Source of the DNA: Moorena sp. SIO3H5 | GTDB taxonomy: Bacteria; Cyanobacteriota; Cyanobacteriia; Cyanobacteriales; Coleofasciculaceae | Direction: 5' to 3' | Assembly (NCBI RefSeq): GCF_010692395.1 | Contig: NZ_JAAHHS010000001.1 | Location: 1 to 64,000 of the forward strand | DNA: 64,000 nt | Shown here: positions 1-8,078 of the stretch, in pieces | Layout: each line of letters opens with the position of its first letter | Position numbering within the stretch: the first letter of the stretch is position 1 | Program-made: the position numbers and the translations under genes | The notes under the pieces: generated by a model | Databases searched by the model: none | What the model was told of the DNA's origin: nothing | The model's input: the letters and a program-made list of their open reading frames with translations, nothing else

Positions 1-129
1 ATGTCTCGTTATCATCCTGACTATAATGATGATTATCTCGACAGACTACAACAGCAACTCCAGTCTTTCTCTCCTAATCACTTACTGGCTCGGGAGGGGA
101 TGGTTTTGCCTGTTTGTTCAAGGGTATAG
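1..129 (+). CDS. short unidentified ORF or gene fragment
   Basis: An ATG at the first base opens a 42-codon frame ending in TAG at 127-129. The product is hydrophilic and Gln/Asp-rich (RLQQQLQ), with no motif I recognise. The window edge hides any upstream promoter or longer reading frame, so this could be the C-terminal end of a longer gene, a truncated start, or chance. No partner gene follows for almost 1.4 kb. Confidence 0.25.
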   Translation: MSRYHPDYNDDYLDRLQQQLQSFSPNHLLAREGMVLPVCSRV

Positions 130-285
130 GTTATTAGATATGACTATAGTGCTGGAATTTTAGCGAAATCCACGAGAATTATATTGCTAACTATAAGGTT
201 TTTGCATTAACAGCTGTTGGGAACACATGATCACATTGCTCCCAATACAAAGTAGGTAGTTTTGATATTCCCCAGAGTGTGTTCG

Positions 286-478
286 TTCGTGTAGCGGCTC
301 TTCGGTTAGTATCGGTTTATCCCACGGCGAAAGGCGATGAAGCGAACGCGCCCCGCGTGGCCAAAGGCCTCAGCTTCCGCGCTTATGCGATTAGCCCGAA
401 GGGCGTTGGCTAGCGATGAAGCAAAGCTTCCGCGCTTATGCGATTAGCCCGAAGGGCTACGCCAAAGGCGATCGCACT
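286..478. repeat. mosaic palindromic repeats with HIP1
   Basis: This block is built from recurring words: gcgattagcccgaagggc twice, cttccgcgcttatgcgatta twice, ggccaaaggcc, and it ends in a HIP1-containing gcgatcgc. The same words recur at 1062-1203, 3828-3862, 52381-52442 and inside the WGR gene. They are short interspersed palindromic elements, and no reading frame crosses them usefully. Confidence 0.8.
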
Positions 479-765
479 CTGGGGAATCCTGTTGGTTATT
501 ACTCCCTTTCGGAGTACTGATACTGAACCCAATAGTTCACCCTGGTGGTTGTCGGTTACTGGAAATCCCTCTAATTAAGTTTTCGATTAGATTAGCCCAA
601 TCCTTTAATATATAGCGCTACATTTAAATAGTCGTCCTTTCAGGAAAATATATTTCGCAATACTTTAAAAAATACTTTTAAAGATGTCTATTTGATCAGC
701 TTGATCAGCTGGCTTGGGGCAAGTGATTGGATAAAACGCTGCTGGTCTGAGGCAATCCCTATGCC

Positions 766-798
766 CAAAAAAAAAGAGAGCCAGGTTTTTGACTCTCT
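766..798 (-). terminator. Rho-independent-type hairpin, minus strand
   Basis: Read on the minus strand, AGAGAGTCA pairs with TGGCTCTCT (one mismatch) around a short loop and is followed at once by a run of nine Ts. This is a textbook intrinsic terminator shape. No recognisable minus-strand gene lies upstream of it (800-1500), so the transcript it would end is unknown. Confidence 0.6.
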
Positions 799-1061
799 CG
801 ATCATCAGGGTGCATCTACTAATTAAAATTTATCACAAATGGTGAGGGGTGTGACCCCTCATAGCAAAAAATAAGCCAAATGGCTGATACCAATGGGCTA
901 AATACCTGTGCAATATTGCCTGTCCGATATAGATTATTTTGGCTTTTTGGCGTATTTTCGGCTCAATTCCACCGTATCAGGCCAAAACTGGTGTTCTAAG
1001 GGTCATCCTATAGGACAGAAATCTAGATTCGTAATAATTCAAGGGGATTTAGAGCAAATTG

Positions 1062-1203
1062 ACAGAACCGATTGGCCGTAGGCCACGCCAAAGGCGATTA
1101 GCCCGAAGGGCTACGCGTTCGCTCCGGAAGCGTTGTGGCCAAAGGCGTCAGCTTCCGCGCTTATGCGATTAGCCCGAAGGGCGTTGGCTAGCGAACGCGC
1201 GGG
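1062..1203. repeat. second block of mosaic palindromic repeats
   Basis: Contains gcgattagcccgaagggc twice, ggccaaaggcg and cttccgcgcttatgcgatta, the same words as the 286-478 block, in a gene-free stretch. The remainder of 130-1507 shows no convincing gene. Confidence 0.75.
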
Positions 1204-1507
1204 TGGCAGAGATGATCTCAAGCTTGTGCCAGTAGGAAGATAACCAAAAACTGAGGTCGATAGTGATCGCTCAGTAGGAGCGCACAACCGTGGATCTGTA
1301 TAGTCGATCTGTATAGTCGTAAGTAGCAGGATACTCTGTTGACTGAAGTGATGCTCTAGAAAAGACTTTAAATCCTAGGTACTTGAGTTGTGGAATCGTT
1401 CATTCCCGAAGCGTGGCCCACGGCCAAGGTTTTGATGAAATTTCCTGAAACTCTAGATTTCCTTAAGTAGTGGGTATTAGACTTAACTTAAGTTACACCC
1501 TTGTCTG

Positions 1508-1786
1508 ATGAAATTTGCTACTATTGCCCAAGCTAAGAGAATAATAATCTTTATACTAACGTTTTGCTTAAGCGGGTGTTTTCCTCAACTTGACCAAATA
1601 TTCAGAAATCCATCTTGTAGGAAAGCTGAGGAAGTTGTCAAAACAGCCCAAAATAAATTCAATAGTATAGTTGTTAAGGTCACCCAAAAAAGTCCCGATC
1701 AAGAAACCATTGAAAAGCTATACTCACAATTGAAAACTCTTGAAGAATCAGAAGAACAAGCTTATAAAATCTGTCACAGAACCTAG
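1508..1786 (+). CDS. small putative lipoprotein
   Basis: A 92-aa product with a positively charged start, a hydrophobic stretch (residues about 12-20) and an LSGC lipobox at about residues 21-24. This predicts signal-peptidase II processing and a lipid-anchored mature peptide. The mature part is charged, with two further cysteines and a likely helical, Glu/Lys-rich tail. I do not recognise a family. It stands alone, 157 bp before a convergent membrane-protein gene. ATG start; the ribosome binding site is weak. Assigned as real mainly because of the lipobox. Confidence 0.5.
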   Translation: MKFATIAQAKRIIIFILTFCLSGCFPQLDQIFRNPSCRKAEEVVKTAQNKFNSIVVKVTQKSPDQETIEKLYSQLKTLEESEEQAYKICHRT

Positions 1787-1943
1787 CTATTTTTTAAATT
1801 TATATAGCTTGCTTTAAAGGGAACAGGAAACAGGTAACAGCGGATCTGGGAACAGAAAAAGGATAGCAGCAATGCATCGCTTTTTTGATCAATCATCTGT
1901 TTACATCTCAAATAAAAATGATCTATTTATTCTTTTCCGAAAA

Positions 1944-2987
1944 CTAATCCTGATCAAGACCATAAGATTGCAACATTTTTTCTCGCCGTTTACGAGCAAT
2001 TGCTTGTAGATCAATGTTTCGATCGGTCTCATCAACAATTTCACCGGTTAGCACTTCCAGTACATCTTCCAGGGTAACTACACCAGAAACACCCCCATAT
2101 TCATCCAGTACAACCATCAGATGTTCACGGGTTTGCTGAAAGGTTTTCAGTAGCTTATCAGCCCGAACAGTTTCAGGGACAAAGCGGACTTGACGAATCA
2201 GAGAAGCAAGGGGTTGGTTATGTTTGTCTTCAATGATTGCTGTGAGTAACTCATCTTTGAGAGCAATTCCAATAACTTTATCAATAGATTCTTCAACCAC
2301 AGGCATCCGGGTGTGAGGCGAAGCAATAATGCTTGGTTTAGCATCAGCCAAAGTGGTATTACCATGTAAATAGGTGGTTAGGATTCGCGGTGTCATTAAA
2401 TCAGATGCAGTCAAATCATTTAACTGAAATACTCGTTGGATCATTTCTGCTTCATCATCTTCAATCACCCCTTCTTGATACCCAACCTTGGCTAAAAACC
2501 GGATTTCGGCCTCATTGGTGGTAGGAAGTTTTTGACCTTTAGTAAACGGAGCAGTAATTTTTTCCATCAACCACACCAGAGGCGTAAACACAACGGTTAA
2601 GAACCGAACTGGTAGAGCCACGAGTAGGGCGATGTTTTGGGCGTAGATCTGACCAAGGGTTTTCGGGACAATTTCCCCAAATACAATAATTAGAAAGGTA
2701 AATAGACCTGAAAAAACCCCCAACCAAGCTTCTCCTAAGACCCTAGCCGCAAGGGAACCAATTACGATGCTGCCAACAATGTTGAAGGTGTTGTTGAGAA
2801 TAACAATGGTAGCTATGGGTCGGTTCATATTTTTGCGAATCGCCAGTAGTGCTAACGGTGTAGGCTTGTTTGACTGCGCTAACTGTCGGACTTTAACAGT
2901 AGGCACTGAAAACAAAGCCGTTTCTGCCATAGCACATATGGCTGAACCGAACAGAACGATAAGTACTGCGATAATGACTTGAAACAT
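1944..2987 (-). CDS. CNNM (DUF21)/CBS-pair membrane protein, HlyC/CorC family
   Basis: The ORF-track frame begins at 3035, but the hydrophobic first helix starts at the internal Met (MFQVIIAVL), so I place the start at 2987 (347 aa). A DUF21/CNNM transmembrane domain with about four helices fills residues 1-160, including the typical GEIVPKTLG segment. A CBS pair follows (about 185-330) with DEYGGVSGVVTLEDVLE. The usual C-terminal CorC_HlyC domain (about 80 aa) is absent, because the protein ends soon after the second CBS domain. Family members are linked to Mg2+/Co2+ or Na+-coupled ion transport with nucleotide sensing by CBS. The specific ion here is unknown. Confidence 0.85.
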   Translation of the reverse strand: MFQVIIAVLIVLFGSAICAMAETALFSVPTVKVRQLAQSNKPTPLALLAIRKNMNRPIATIVILNNTFNIVGSIVIGSLAARVLGEAWLGVFSGLFTFLIIVFGEIVPKTLGQIYAQNIALLVALPVRFLTVVFTPLVWLMEKITAPFTKGQKLPTTNEAEIRFLAKVGYQEGVIEDDEAEMIQRVFQLNDLTASDLMTPRILTTYLHGNTTLADAKPSIIASPHTRMPVVEESIDKVIGIALKDELLTAIIEDKHNQPLASLIRQVRFVPETVRADKLLKTFQQTREHLMVVLDEYGGVSGVVTLEDVLEVLTGEIVDETDRNIDLQAIARKRREKMLQSYGLDQD

Positions 2988-3083
2988 GGTAAATGTGACT
3001 AGGCGTAAAACCTTAGGCTGGTGCGCTACGCGCAATTGTTACCCGCCTAATCCCTGATTAACTCACCATTATTGATTTAACCG

Positions 3084-3701
3084 CTAATTAGAAACTTCTG
3101 CCAGTTCAATTACACGATCGTCCACATCCTTGACCAAAAAGTTAAGGGGCTTGAGGGTGCGCACTTTGTATTTCAGGCGTCTCATCTGCACCAGCATCAA
3201 AACTTGATCTAAGCACTCATGGTCAAAGCACACGTGACGTTGTTGGTTTTTATTGCCCAAGCTAGCTCCAGAAATTACGTGGAGCTGGGTATTCTTCTTT
3301 AACTGGTACCATAGACCATCAGCACCACTGAACTGGGTAGCTTGGGTGGTACCCAGATTGGTTGACATATATAGGGGATCAATGCTGGTACTCCCCATGG
3401 TCTGCTCGTAATTATAGTAGTAATGTAAGGGGACTTCTGCTGCGGATAACTCTAGCAAGCCTTCATAAAACTGTCGCGCTATTGCCAAATCAGACACCAT
3501 GATGGTGTGAACTTTTGGAGCGCTGGTCAAAAACATCCACATGGCAAAGGCATAGGCGGCTAGGAGCATTACCATGATCCCTTGAGTGGAAAACAGGCTA
3601 TCTAAAGGCAAAGAGGGTAAAAATGCGCCAACAGGCAGGGGCGAAGTTAGCCAGGAAATAATATCAATTGATAGAATCATAAACTTAAACAGAGTTAGCA
3701 A
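3084..3701 (-). CDS. glyoxalase/VOC-like membrane-anchored protein
   Basis: A 205-aa product with one or two hydrophobic segments near the N terminus (about residues 5-60). A vicinal-oxygen-chelate-like half follows, starting at VSDLAIARQFYEGLLEL, a standard VOC opening, and ending VKDVDDRVIELAEV. This arrangement is seen in conserved cyanobacterial proteins annotated as glyoxalase-like. Metal ligands typical of glyoxalase I are not obvious, so catalytic function is not assured. Same strand as the CNNM gene, with 96 bp between the ORF-track frames; co-transcription is possible. An alternative start lies at the internal Met of MILSID. Confidence 0.65.
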   Translation of the reverse strand: MLTLFKFMILSIDIISWLTSPLPVGAFLPSLPLDSLFSTQGIMVMLLAAYAFAMWMFLTSAPKVHTIMVSDLAIARQFYEGLLELSAAEVPLHYYYNYEQTMGSTSIDPLYMSTNLGTTQATQFSGADGLWYQLKKNTQLHVISGASLGNKNQQRHVCFDHECLDQVLMLVQMRRLKYKVRTLKPLNFLVKDVDDRVIELAEVSN

Positions 3702-3784
3702 CTGAATAAATTAGTTTAAAGCTCTTTATGAACTTTTTGTCCAATCGTAGGTAATATTATTACCATCAGACATTGAGGTGCGAC

Positions 3785-3862
3785 CCTAGGGCGCGAGCAA
3801 TCCCTCGCGCCCTAGGAGGCGCGCACCTTGGCGATGGCCTTTGGGCCACGCTACGCGAACGC
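3785..3862. repeat. hairpin plus palindromic repeat
   Basis: CCTAGGGCGCGAG and CTCGCGCCCTAGG form a perfect 13-bp stem around a 6-nt loop (3785-3816). Next come ggcgatggcc, ttgggccacgctacgcgaac words of the genome's mosaic repeat family. The hairpin lacks a T-run. It sits between divergent genes (3702-4104), and the rest of that gap shows nothing clear. Confidence 0.6.
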
Positions 3863-4104
3863 TTTTTCTCGATTTTAGCTTCAACTGAAGGAGCATCGGA
3901 GCACCAAAGGTTGTAGACTTGGTATCGTCATCCATCTCCTTCATCTTGAGGTCTAGTGCAGACCTAGGATATTAGGTCTCGACATTGATCTACTCCAATG
4001 CCAGTTAACGATCGGCATTTCCCCTTTCTCAACATGAGGGGGTTGTGGTGAGATCAGGGTGCATCTAGTCTAATTCTCCTAATTACAGCTTTTATTGAAA
4101 GATT

Positions 4105-4770
4105 GTGCAAATTCCCAATTTTCCTGAATCTAAGCATCCACTTATTAAATCACTGTTTCATCATAGTGATCAGGAATTGCTGACTTTGTTTCAGCGTCAT
4201 CGGTCTGAAGGGAAGTACTTTACAGCAATTTTCTGTCGCTACAGTCCTATTGTCTATACATTAGTGCGCCACTCAGCGCGATCGCCTGTACAGGCGGAAT
4301 ATCTATTTGCTCTGACTTGGCGTCACATCTATCACGAACTTGGTGGCATGGATTTGCGGGAGGATTATGGACTAGAGTCAACCTCCTTCCAAAACCAGAT
4401 TATAAACCTAACGGCGGTTTGTATTAACCAGGCAGACTTGCCACCAGTTGAGTCTATTCACTATAACCTCAAGGTATCACCACCACCCTTGTGGTGTTAT
4501 TTGGAAATGGCATTGGAACAGCTACCACCAGCGGTGCGGTTGATGGTAATCATGGCTGGGACCTTTCACTGGAGTGAAACGCGAATTGCGGCTTATCTGC
4601 AAGCGGAGGGAGAGATGATTACTCCAGCTCAGGTGAGAACTGAACTCCAAGAAGGCTATGAACTGTTGGAAGCTGCTTTACCCGAGGATATTCGGGTGGT
4701 CTATCTGGGGGTCGAAACCAAGAATCGAGAACAGTCTGATCTTTTTGCAGTACCGGTTTTGAGCGAATAA
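4105..4770 (+). CDS. sigma-70-like/region-4-type protein, cyanobacterial
   Basis: GTG start; 221 aa. The first 70 residues (HHSDQELLTLFQRHRSEGKYFTAIFCRYSPIVYTLV) resemble sigma region 2 of ECF-like factors. The region around 140-190 (LEQLPPAVRLMVIMAGTFHWSETRIAAYLQAEGE) resembles region 4 with its LP..R motif and helix-turn-helix. Similar proteins are widespread in cyanobacteria and are annotated as sigma factors, though promoter specificity is unknown. It lies 87 bp upstream of a TPR protein on the same strand and may be co-transcribed with it. Confidence 0.65.
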   Translation: MQIPNFPESKHPLIKSLFHHSDQELLTLFQRHRSEGKYFTAIFCRYSPIVYTLVRHSARSPVQAEYLFALTWRHIYHELGGMDLREDYGLESTSFQNQIINLTAVCINQADLPPVESIHYNLKVSPPPLWCYLEMALEQLPPAVRLMVIMAGTFHWSETRIAAYLQAEGEMITPAQVRTELQEGYELLEAALPEDIRVVYLGVETKNREQSDLFAVPVLSE

Positions 4771-4857
4771 GAGGCGGTTAGTTTGCACCCTTGATCTGGG
4801 TACTTTGATTATAGGTTCAACAATAGCAGAAACGTTGATCAAACGGAGTCTTTTGGT

Positions 4858-5913
4858 ATGGCGAATCGTAGCAGGTTGGTGACTAGTCTTTCCGGAATCA
4901 TAGCGCTAGGCTTTACCCCATTGATAATGTTGGCTAGCCCGATGGCTTGGGGTCAGACTCGGAGCATCGACCAACAACTGGCAATCCCTTTAGACAATCG
5001 TAGTGACCGCAAAGCAAGAAATCGGGCAGATTTTTTCCTGGAGCAGTCAGAGCTGGCCAAACAGAGTGGTAACTTGAACGATGCGATCGCGTATTTGTCC
5101 CAAGCGGGAGAAATTTATCAGCAAATTGGTGACTTTGAGGGATTGGGTAAGACTTACAATTCCCTAGGTCAGACTTACGCCAAGTTGGGACGCTATCAAG
5201 ATGCAGAGCGAGCCTTGCGCCGAGGCTTGGGTGCTGCCCGTTCTCAACAAAGTTTTCAGCCACAGATTTATAGTATAAATAATATTGGAATATTATTACT
5301 GCAAACGAGAAACCTTAAAGCGGCTCAAGAAGCTTTTACGGAAGCACTGACCATTGCCCGTACTATTAAGGATGATGACGGTGAAGGGTTGAGTCTGAAT
5401 AATCTAGGCTTAGTGGCAGCTCAAGGGGGAAACTATCCCGAGGCGATTAAGTGGTATGAAGCTGCCCTAGTTTTACGGCGTCGCTCTCGGGATAAGTTAG
5501 GTGAGACGAATATTCGGAATAATTTGGGAGATGCGTATCTCGCCGCTAGACAGGAAGAAGATGCTTTGTATTCTTACCGCATTGCCCAGATACTGGCTGA
5601 AAAAGTTGACAATGTTTTCAATCAGATTCGTGCGGTGAAGGGTATAGCGTTAACCCATATTGCTACAGGTAAGAATCGGCAAGGGGTGAAAGCACTAAAA
5701 GAATATCTGGCTTTGGCACAAAAACAAAACAATCGCCGTGAAGAGCTTGTTGCTCTAAAGTTGTTTGCCCAGTTATACCAAGACACTGGTAATGTGTTAG
5801 AAGCTCGGGCTTTTTATAAAAAAGCGATCGCAGTGGCTCATGCTTTAGGAGATATTCAGGAAGAAACATTGTTGATGAGCGATTTAGCTCAAATTATTTA
5901 TGTTACTCCTTAG
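4858..5913 (+). CDS. exported TPR-repeat protein
   Basis: A 351-aa product with an N-terminal signal peptide (hydrophobic residues about 10-32, likely cleavage after MAWG). Tandem tetratricopeptide repeats follow from about residue 60 to the end, with the usual A-x2-Y-x2-G and A-x3-F/Y spacing (for example YPEAIKWYEAAL). TPR proteins are protein-protein scaffolds, and the signal peptide places this one in the periplasm or thylakoid lumen. The partner is unknown. Its last 11 bp overlap the convergent 2TM gene. Confidence 0.8.
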   Translation: MANRSRLVTSLSGIIALGFTPLIMLASPMAWGQTRSIDQQLAIPLDNRSDRKARNRADFFLEQSELAKQSGNLNDAIAYLSQAGEIYQQIGDFEGLGKTYNSLGQTYAKLGRYQDAERALRRGLGAARSQQSFQPQIYSINNIGILLLQTRNLKAAQEAFTEALTIARTIKDDDGEGLSLNNLGLVAAQGGNYPEAIKWYEAALVLRRRSRDKLGETNIRNNLGDAYLAARQEEDALYSYRIAQILAEKVDNVFNQIRAVKGIALTHIATGKNRQGVKALKEYLALAQKQNNRREELVALKLFAQLYQDTGNVLEARAFYKKAIAVAHALGDIQEETLLMSDLAQIIYVTP

Positions 5914-6424
5914 TCATTAGTCCTTGGTCTTGAATCCAGTTTTTGAGACTAGTATACGTTGATTGGGCTATCTGTTTTACCTGGTTTTGAAGTTTCCATT
6001 TTTGGAAAGCTCTTTCGTAGTCATCGCCCTGTAATTGATAAGTATTCCAGGCTCTGAGTGCTATCCACAAACCCCAGAACAATAAAATATATAAAGACCA
6101 AGACAGGTAACCAACGTTAATTAGATTAATCGCCAACAAAAAACTATTAACGATTACAAACTTTCCAAAACTTTTTTTAAATTGGCTACGTCGGTAGCTA
6201 TTGAATTCATGACGTTTTTGCTGTTCTTGTTGCTGGGCTAGCCATTCTCGTTCTGCTTCCAAGAGAGTGTGGGTTGAAATCCCTAATTCAGAAGCAATTT
6301 CCACCAACTGTTCACGGGAAAATTCTTCAACCATTTCCTGACGTGCCAGGGCTAGATTGAGAATTTGCTGGATGTCTTGTTGGTTGTAAGAGTGGGTAAT
6401 TTTGGTTTCAAAGACGGACATCAT
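5903..6424 (-). CDS. 2TM-domain protein
   Basis: A 173-aa protein. Residues about 14-75 are helical and charged, and the stretch (FSREQLVEIASELGIS) resembles the N-terminal SHOCT/HTH-like part of cyanobacterial 2TM proteins. Two close hydrophobic helices follow at about 90-130 (VIVNSFLLAINLI, LYILLFWGLWIAL), then a basic C-terminal helix. This matches the 2TM family of small membrane proteins of unknown role. The 3' end overlaps the TPR gene by 11 bp in convergent orientation. Two adjacent ATGs make the exact start uncertain by one codon. Confidence 0.7.
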   Translation of the reverse strand: MMSVFETKITHSYNQQDIQQILNLALARQEMVEEFSREQLVEIASELGISTHTLLEAEREWLAQQQEQQKRHEFNSYRRSQFKKSFGKFVIVNSFLLAINLINVGYLSWSLYILLFWGLWIALRAWNTYQLQGDDYERAFQKWKLQNQVKQIAQSTYTSLKNWIQDQGLMTKE

Positions 6425-6766
6425 TGAGTCAGTTTAACTAGTAGGAAGGGGGTAGTGCTTAAAGAAGATGTTGCTCTAAACACGCTTGAGCGTATAGCGG
6501 TGCTTAATTTTATTATGCCTATGGAAACAGAAAGGGGTCAAACCACCTGCATTCCTAAAACCGCACTAAGCGTGGACGGGTTTTACGGCATTTTAGCAAT
6601 CGGCAAATCTTTTACATTTCGTTACGATAGAACCATGAAAGACGAAACTACTATTGAGTTGCTTGAAGGTAGGTTAATTGTTCATTGCTCTTGGTTGATT
6701 GTTGATTGGCAAAAGCGATAAACCCTTTACTGCCAAGGATAACTAGCCATGGTATCATTCTCTATT

Positions 6767-6790
6767 TTTCATGAAATATATTTCATGAAA
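6767..6790. promoter_or_regulatory. double palindrome, candidate operator
   Basis: Two copies of the self-complementary decamer TTTCATGAAA are separated by TATA, making a perfect 24-bp palindrome 87 bp upstream of the S2P start codon. Nested symmetry of this kind is typical of a site bound by two dimers of a regulator. The regulator is not identifiable from the sequence. Confidence 0.5.
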
Positions 6791-6876
6791 TGTTAACCAT
6801 GAACCATAACCTATCTACTACCTTATAAGCCAACTTGGTATAAAAAAACGTCTTAGGAGAGTTCGAGGTAGTCTGC

Positions 6877-8004
6877 ATGAACGGCAGTATTCGTGTTGGG
6901 AATTTATTTGGGATTCCCTTTTATGTGAATCCAAGCTGGTTTCTAGTCCTAGCTTTAGTCACCTTTGATTTCGGAGGTGACTTAACAAATTTTTCAGGAT
7001 TGAGCGGTGTTTTGCCATGGTTTTTAGGATTTGTCACTGCAATTTTGTTATTTGCCTCTGTGTTAGCTCATGAACTAGGACACAGCTTTGTGGCGATCCA
7101 GCAGGGAATTGAGGTTAAATCTATCACTCTCTTCCTATTTGGTGGTCTAGCTAGCCTGGAGAAAGAATCAAAAAGTCCACTAGAGGCGTTCTTAGTTGCC
7201 ATTGCTGGTCCAGCTGTTAGTTTGCTACTATTTGCTCTACTAACTGCCGTTCAGGCTAATGCTAATCTAGCTAGTTCATTGGCATCTATTGTTGGACTCC
7301 TCGCCTCCATCAACTTGGCTTTAGCATTGTTCAACTTAATTCCTGGCTTACCACTAGATGGGGGTAACATCCTGAAGGCACTGGTTTGGCAAGTTACGGA
7401 CAACCCACACAAAGGTGTGTTATTCGCTAGCCGTGTTGGTCAGTTCTTTGGTTGGGGAGGAATTATTTATGGAGTGCTTCCAATCCTACTGTATGGTAGC
7501 TTTAATGGCATCTGGTTTGCCTTAATTGGTTTGTTCTTGCTCCAAAATGCTGGCATGTCGGCCCAATCTGCTATGGTTCAAAACCAGCTAGATGGGTTGA
7601 CAGCAGAAGATGCGGTCATTCCCAACAGCCCAATTGTCTTCGCTGATTTGTCTCTAAGGGAGTTTGCCAACGAGTACATTATCGGTAAAAATCAGTGGCG
7701 CAAGTTTCTAGTAACTGATGAAGCGGGCCAACTGCTTGGAGAGGTCTTAGTCGATGATCTCAAAACTGTTCCTACCTCTAATTGGCCGGTGACTCCAGTA
7801 AGAGCACTGATGAATTCTGTTAAGACTTTTAAAACTGTTCAATCAGACCATTCCCTGTTAGAGGTTGTCAAAATTATGGAGAAAGAGCAGCTAGATCAGC
7901 TACCTGTGGTTAGTGACAACGGTGTACTGATGGGAATTCTGGATACAGCTTCCATTCGGAGTATCCTCGAAGAACGAAAAAAGGCTATTCAGGGTAAGAG
8001 GTAA
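6877..8004 (+). CDS. site-2-protease family zinc metalloprotease with CBS pair
   Basis: 375 aa. An intramembrane M50 protease core is visible: HELGH at residues 65-69 (zinc ligands and catalytic Glu) within helix FASVLAHELGHS, and the third ligand motif NLIPGLPLDGG at about 153-163. There are about six membrane helices. The C-terminal third carries a CBS pair (about 235-370), a common fusion in cyanobacterial and archaeal S2P homologues, probably for ligand-dependent gating. The substrate is unknown; relatives cleave anti-sigma factors or membrane transcription factors. It has its own upstream double palindrome. No obvious anti-sigma gene is adjacent. Confidence 0.88.
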   Translation: MNGSIRVGNLFGIPFYVNPSWFLVLALVTFDFGGDLTNFSGLSGVLPWFLGFVTAILLFASVLAHELGHSFVAIQQGIEVKSITLFLFGGLASLEKESKSPLEAFLVAIAGPAVSLLLFALLTAVQANANLASSLASIVGLLASINLALALFNLIPGLPLDGGNILKALVWQVTDNPHKGVLFASRVGQFFGWGGIIYGVLPILLYGSFNGIWFALIGLFLLQNAGMSAQSAMVQNQLDGLTAEDAVIPNSPIVFADLSLREFANEYIIGKNQWRKFLVTDEAGQLLGEVLVDDLKTVPTSNWPVTPVRALMNSVKTFKTVQSDHSLLEVVKIMEKEQLDQLPVVSDNGVLMGILDTASIRSILEERKKAIQGKR

Positions 8005-8078
8005 GGAGTAATGGGTAACTGACTCAACAAGATTAGCCAACGAGAGTACCCAACTAGACTGGAGTCACCAAAGGATAG

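Noticed and set aside
6455-6721. 88-aa ORF between the 2TM gene and the S2P gene
   Set aside because: No ribosome binding site, no motif, mixed composition, and it overlaps a likely promoter region.
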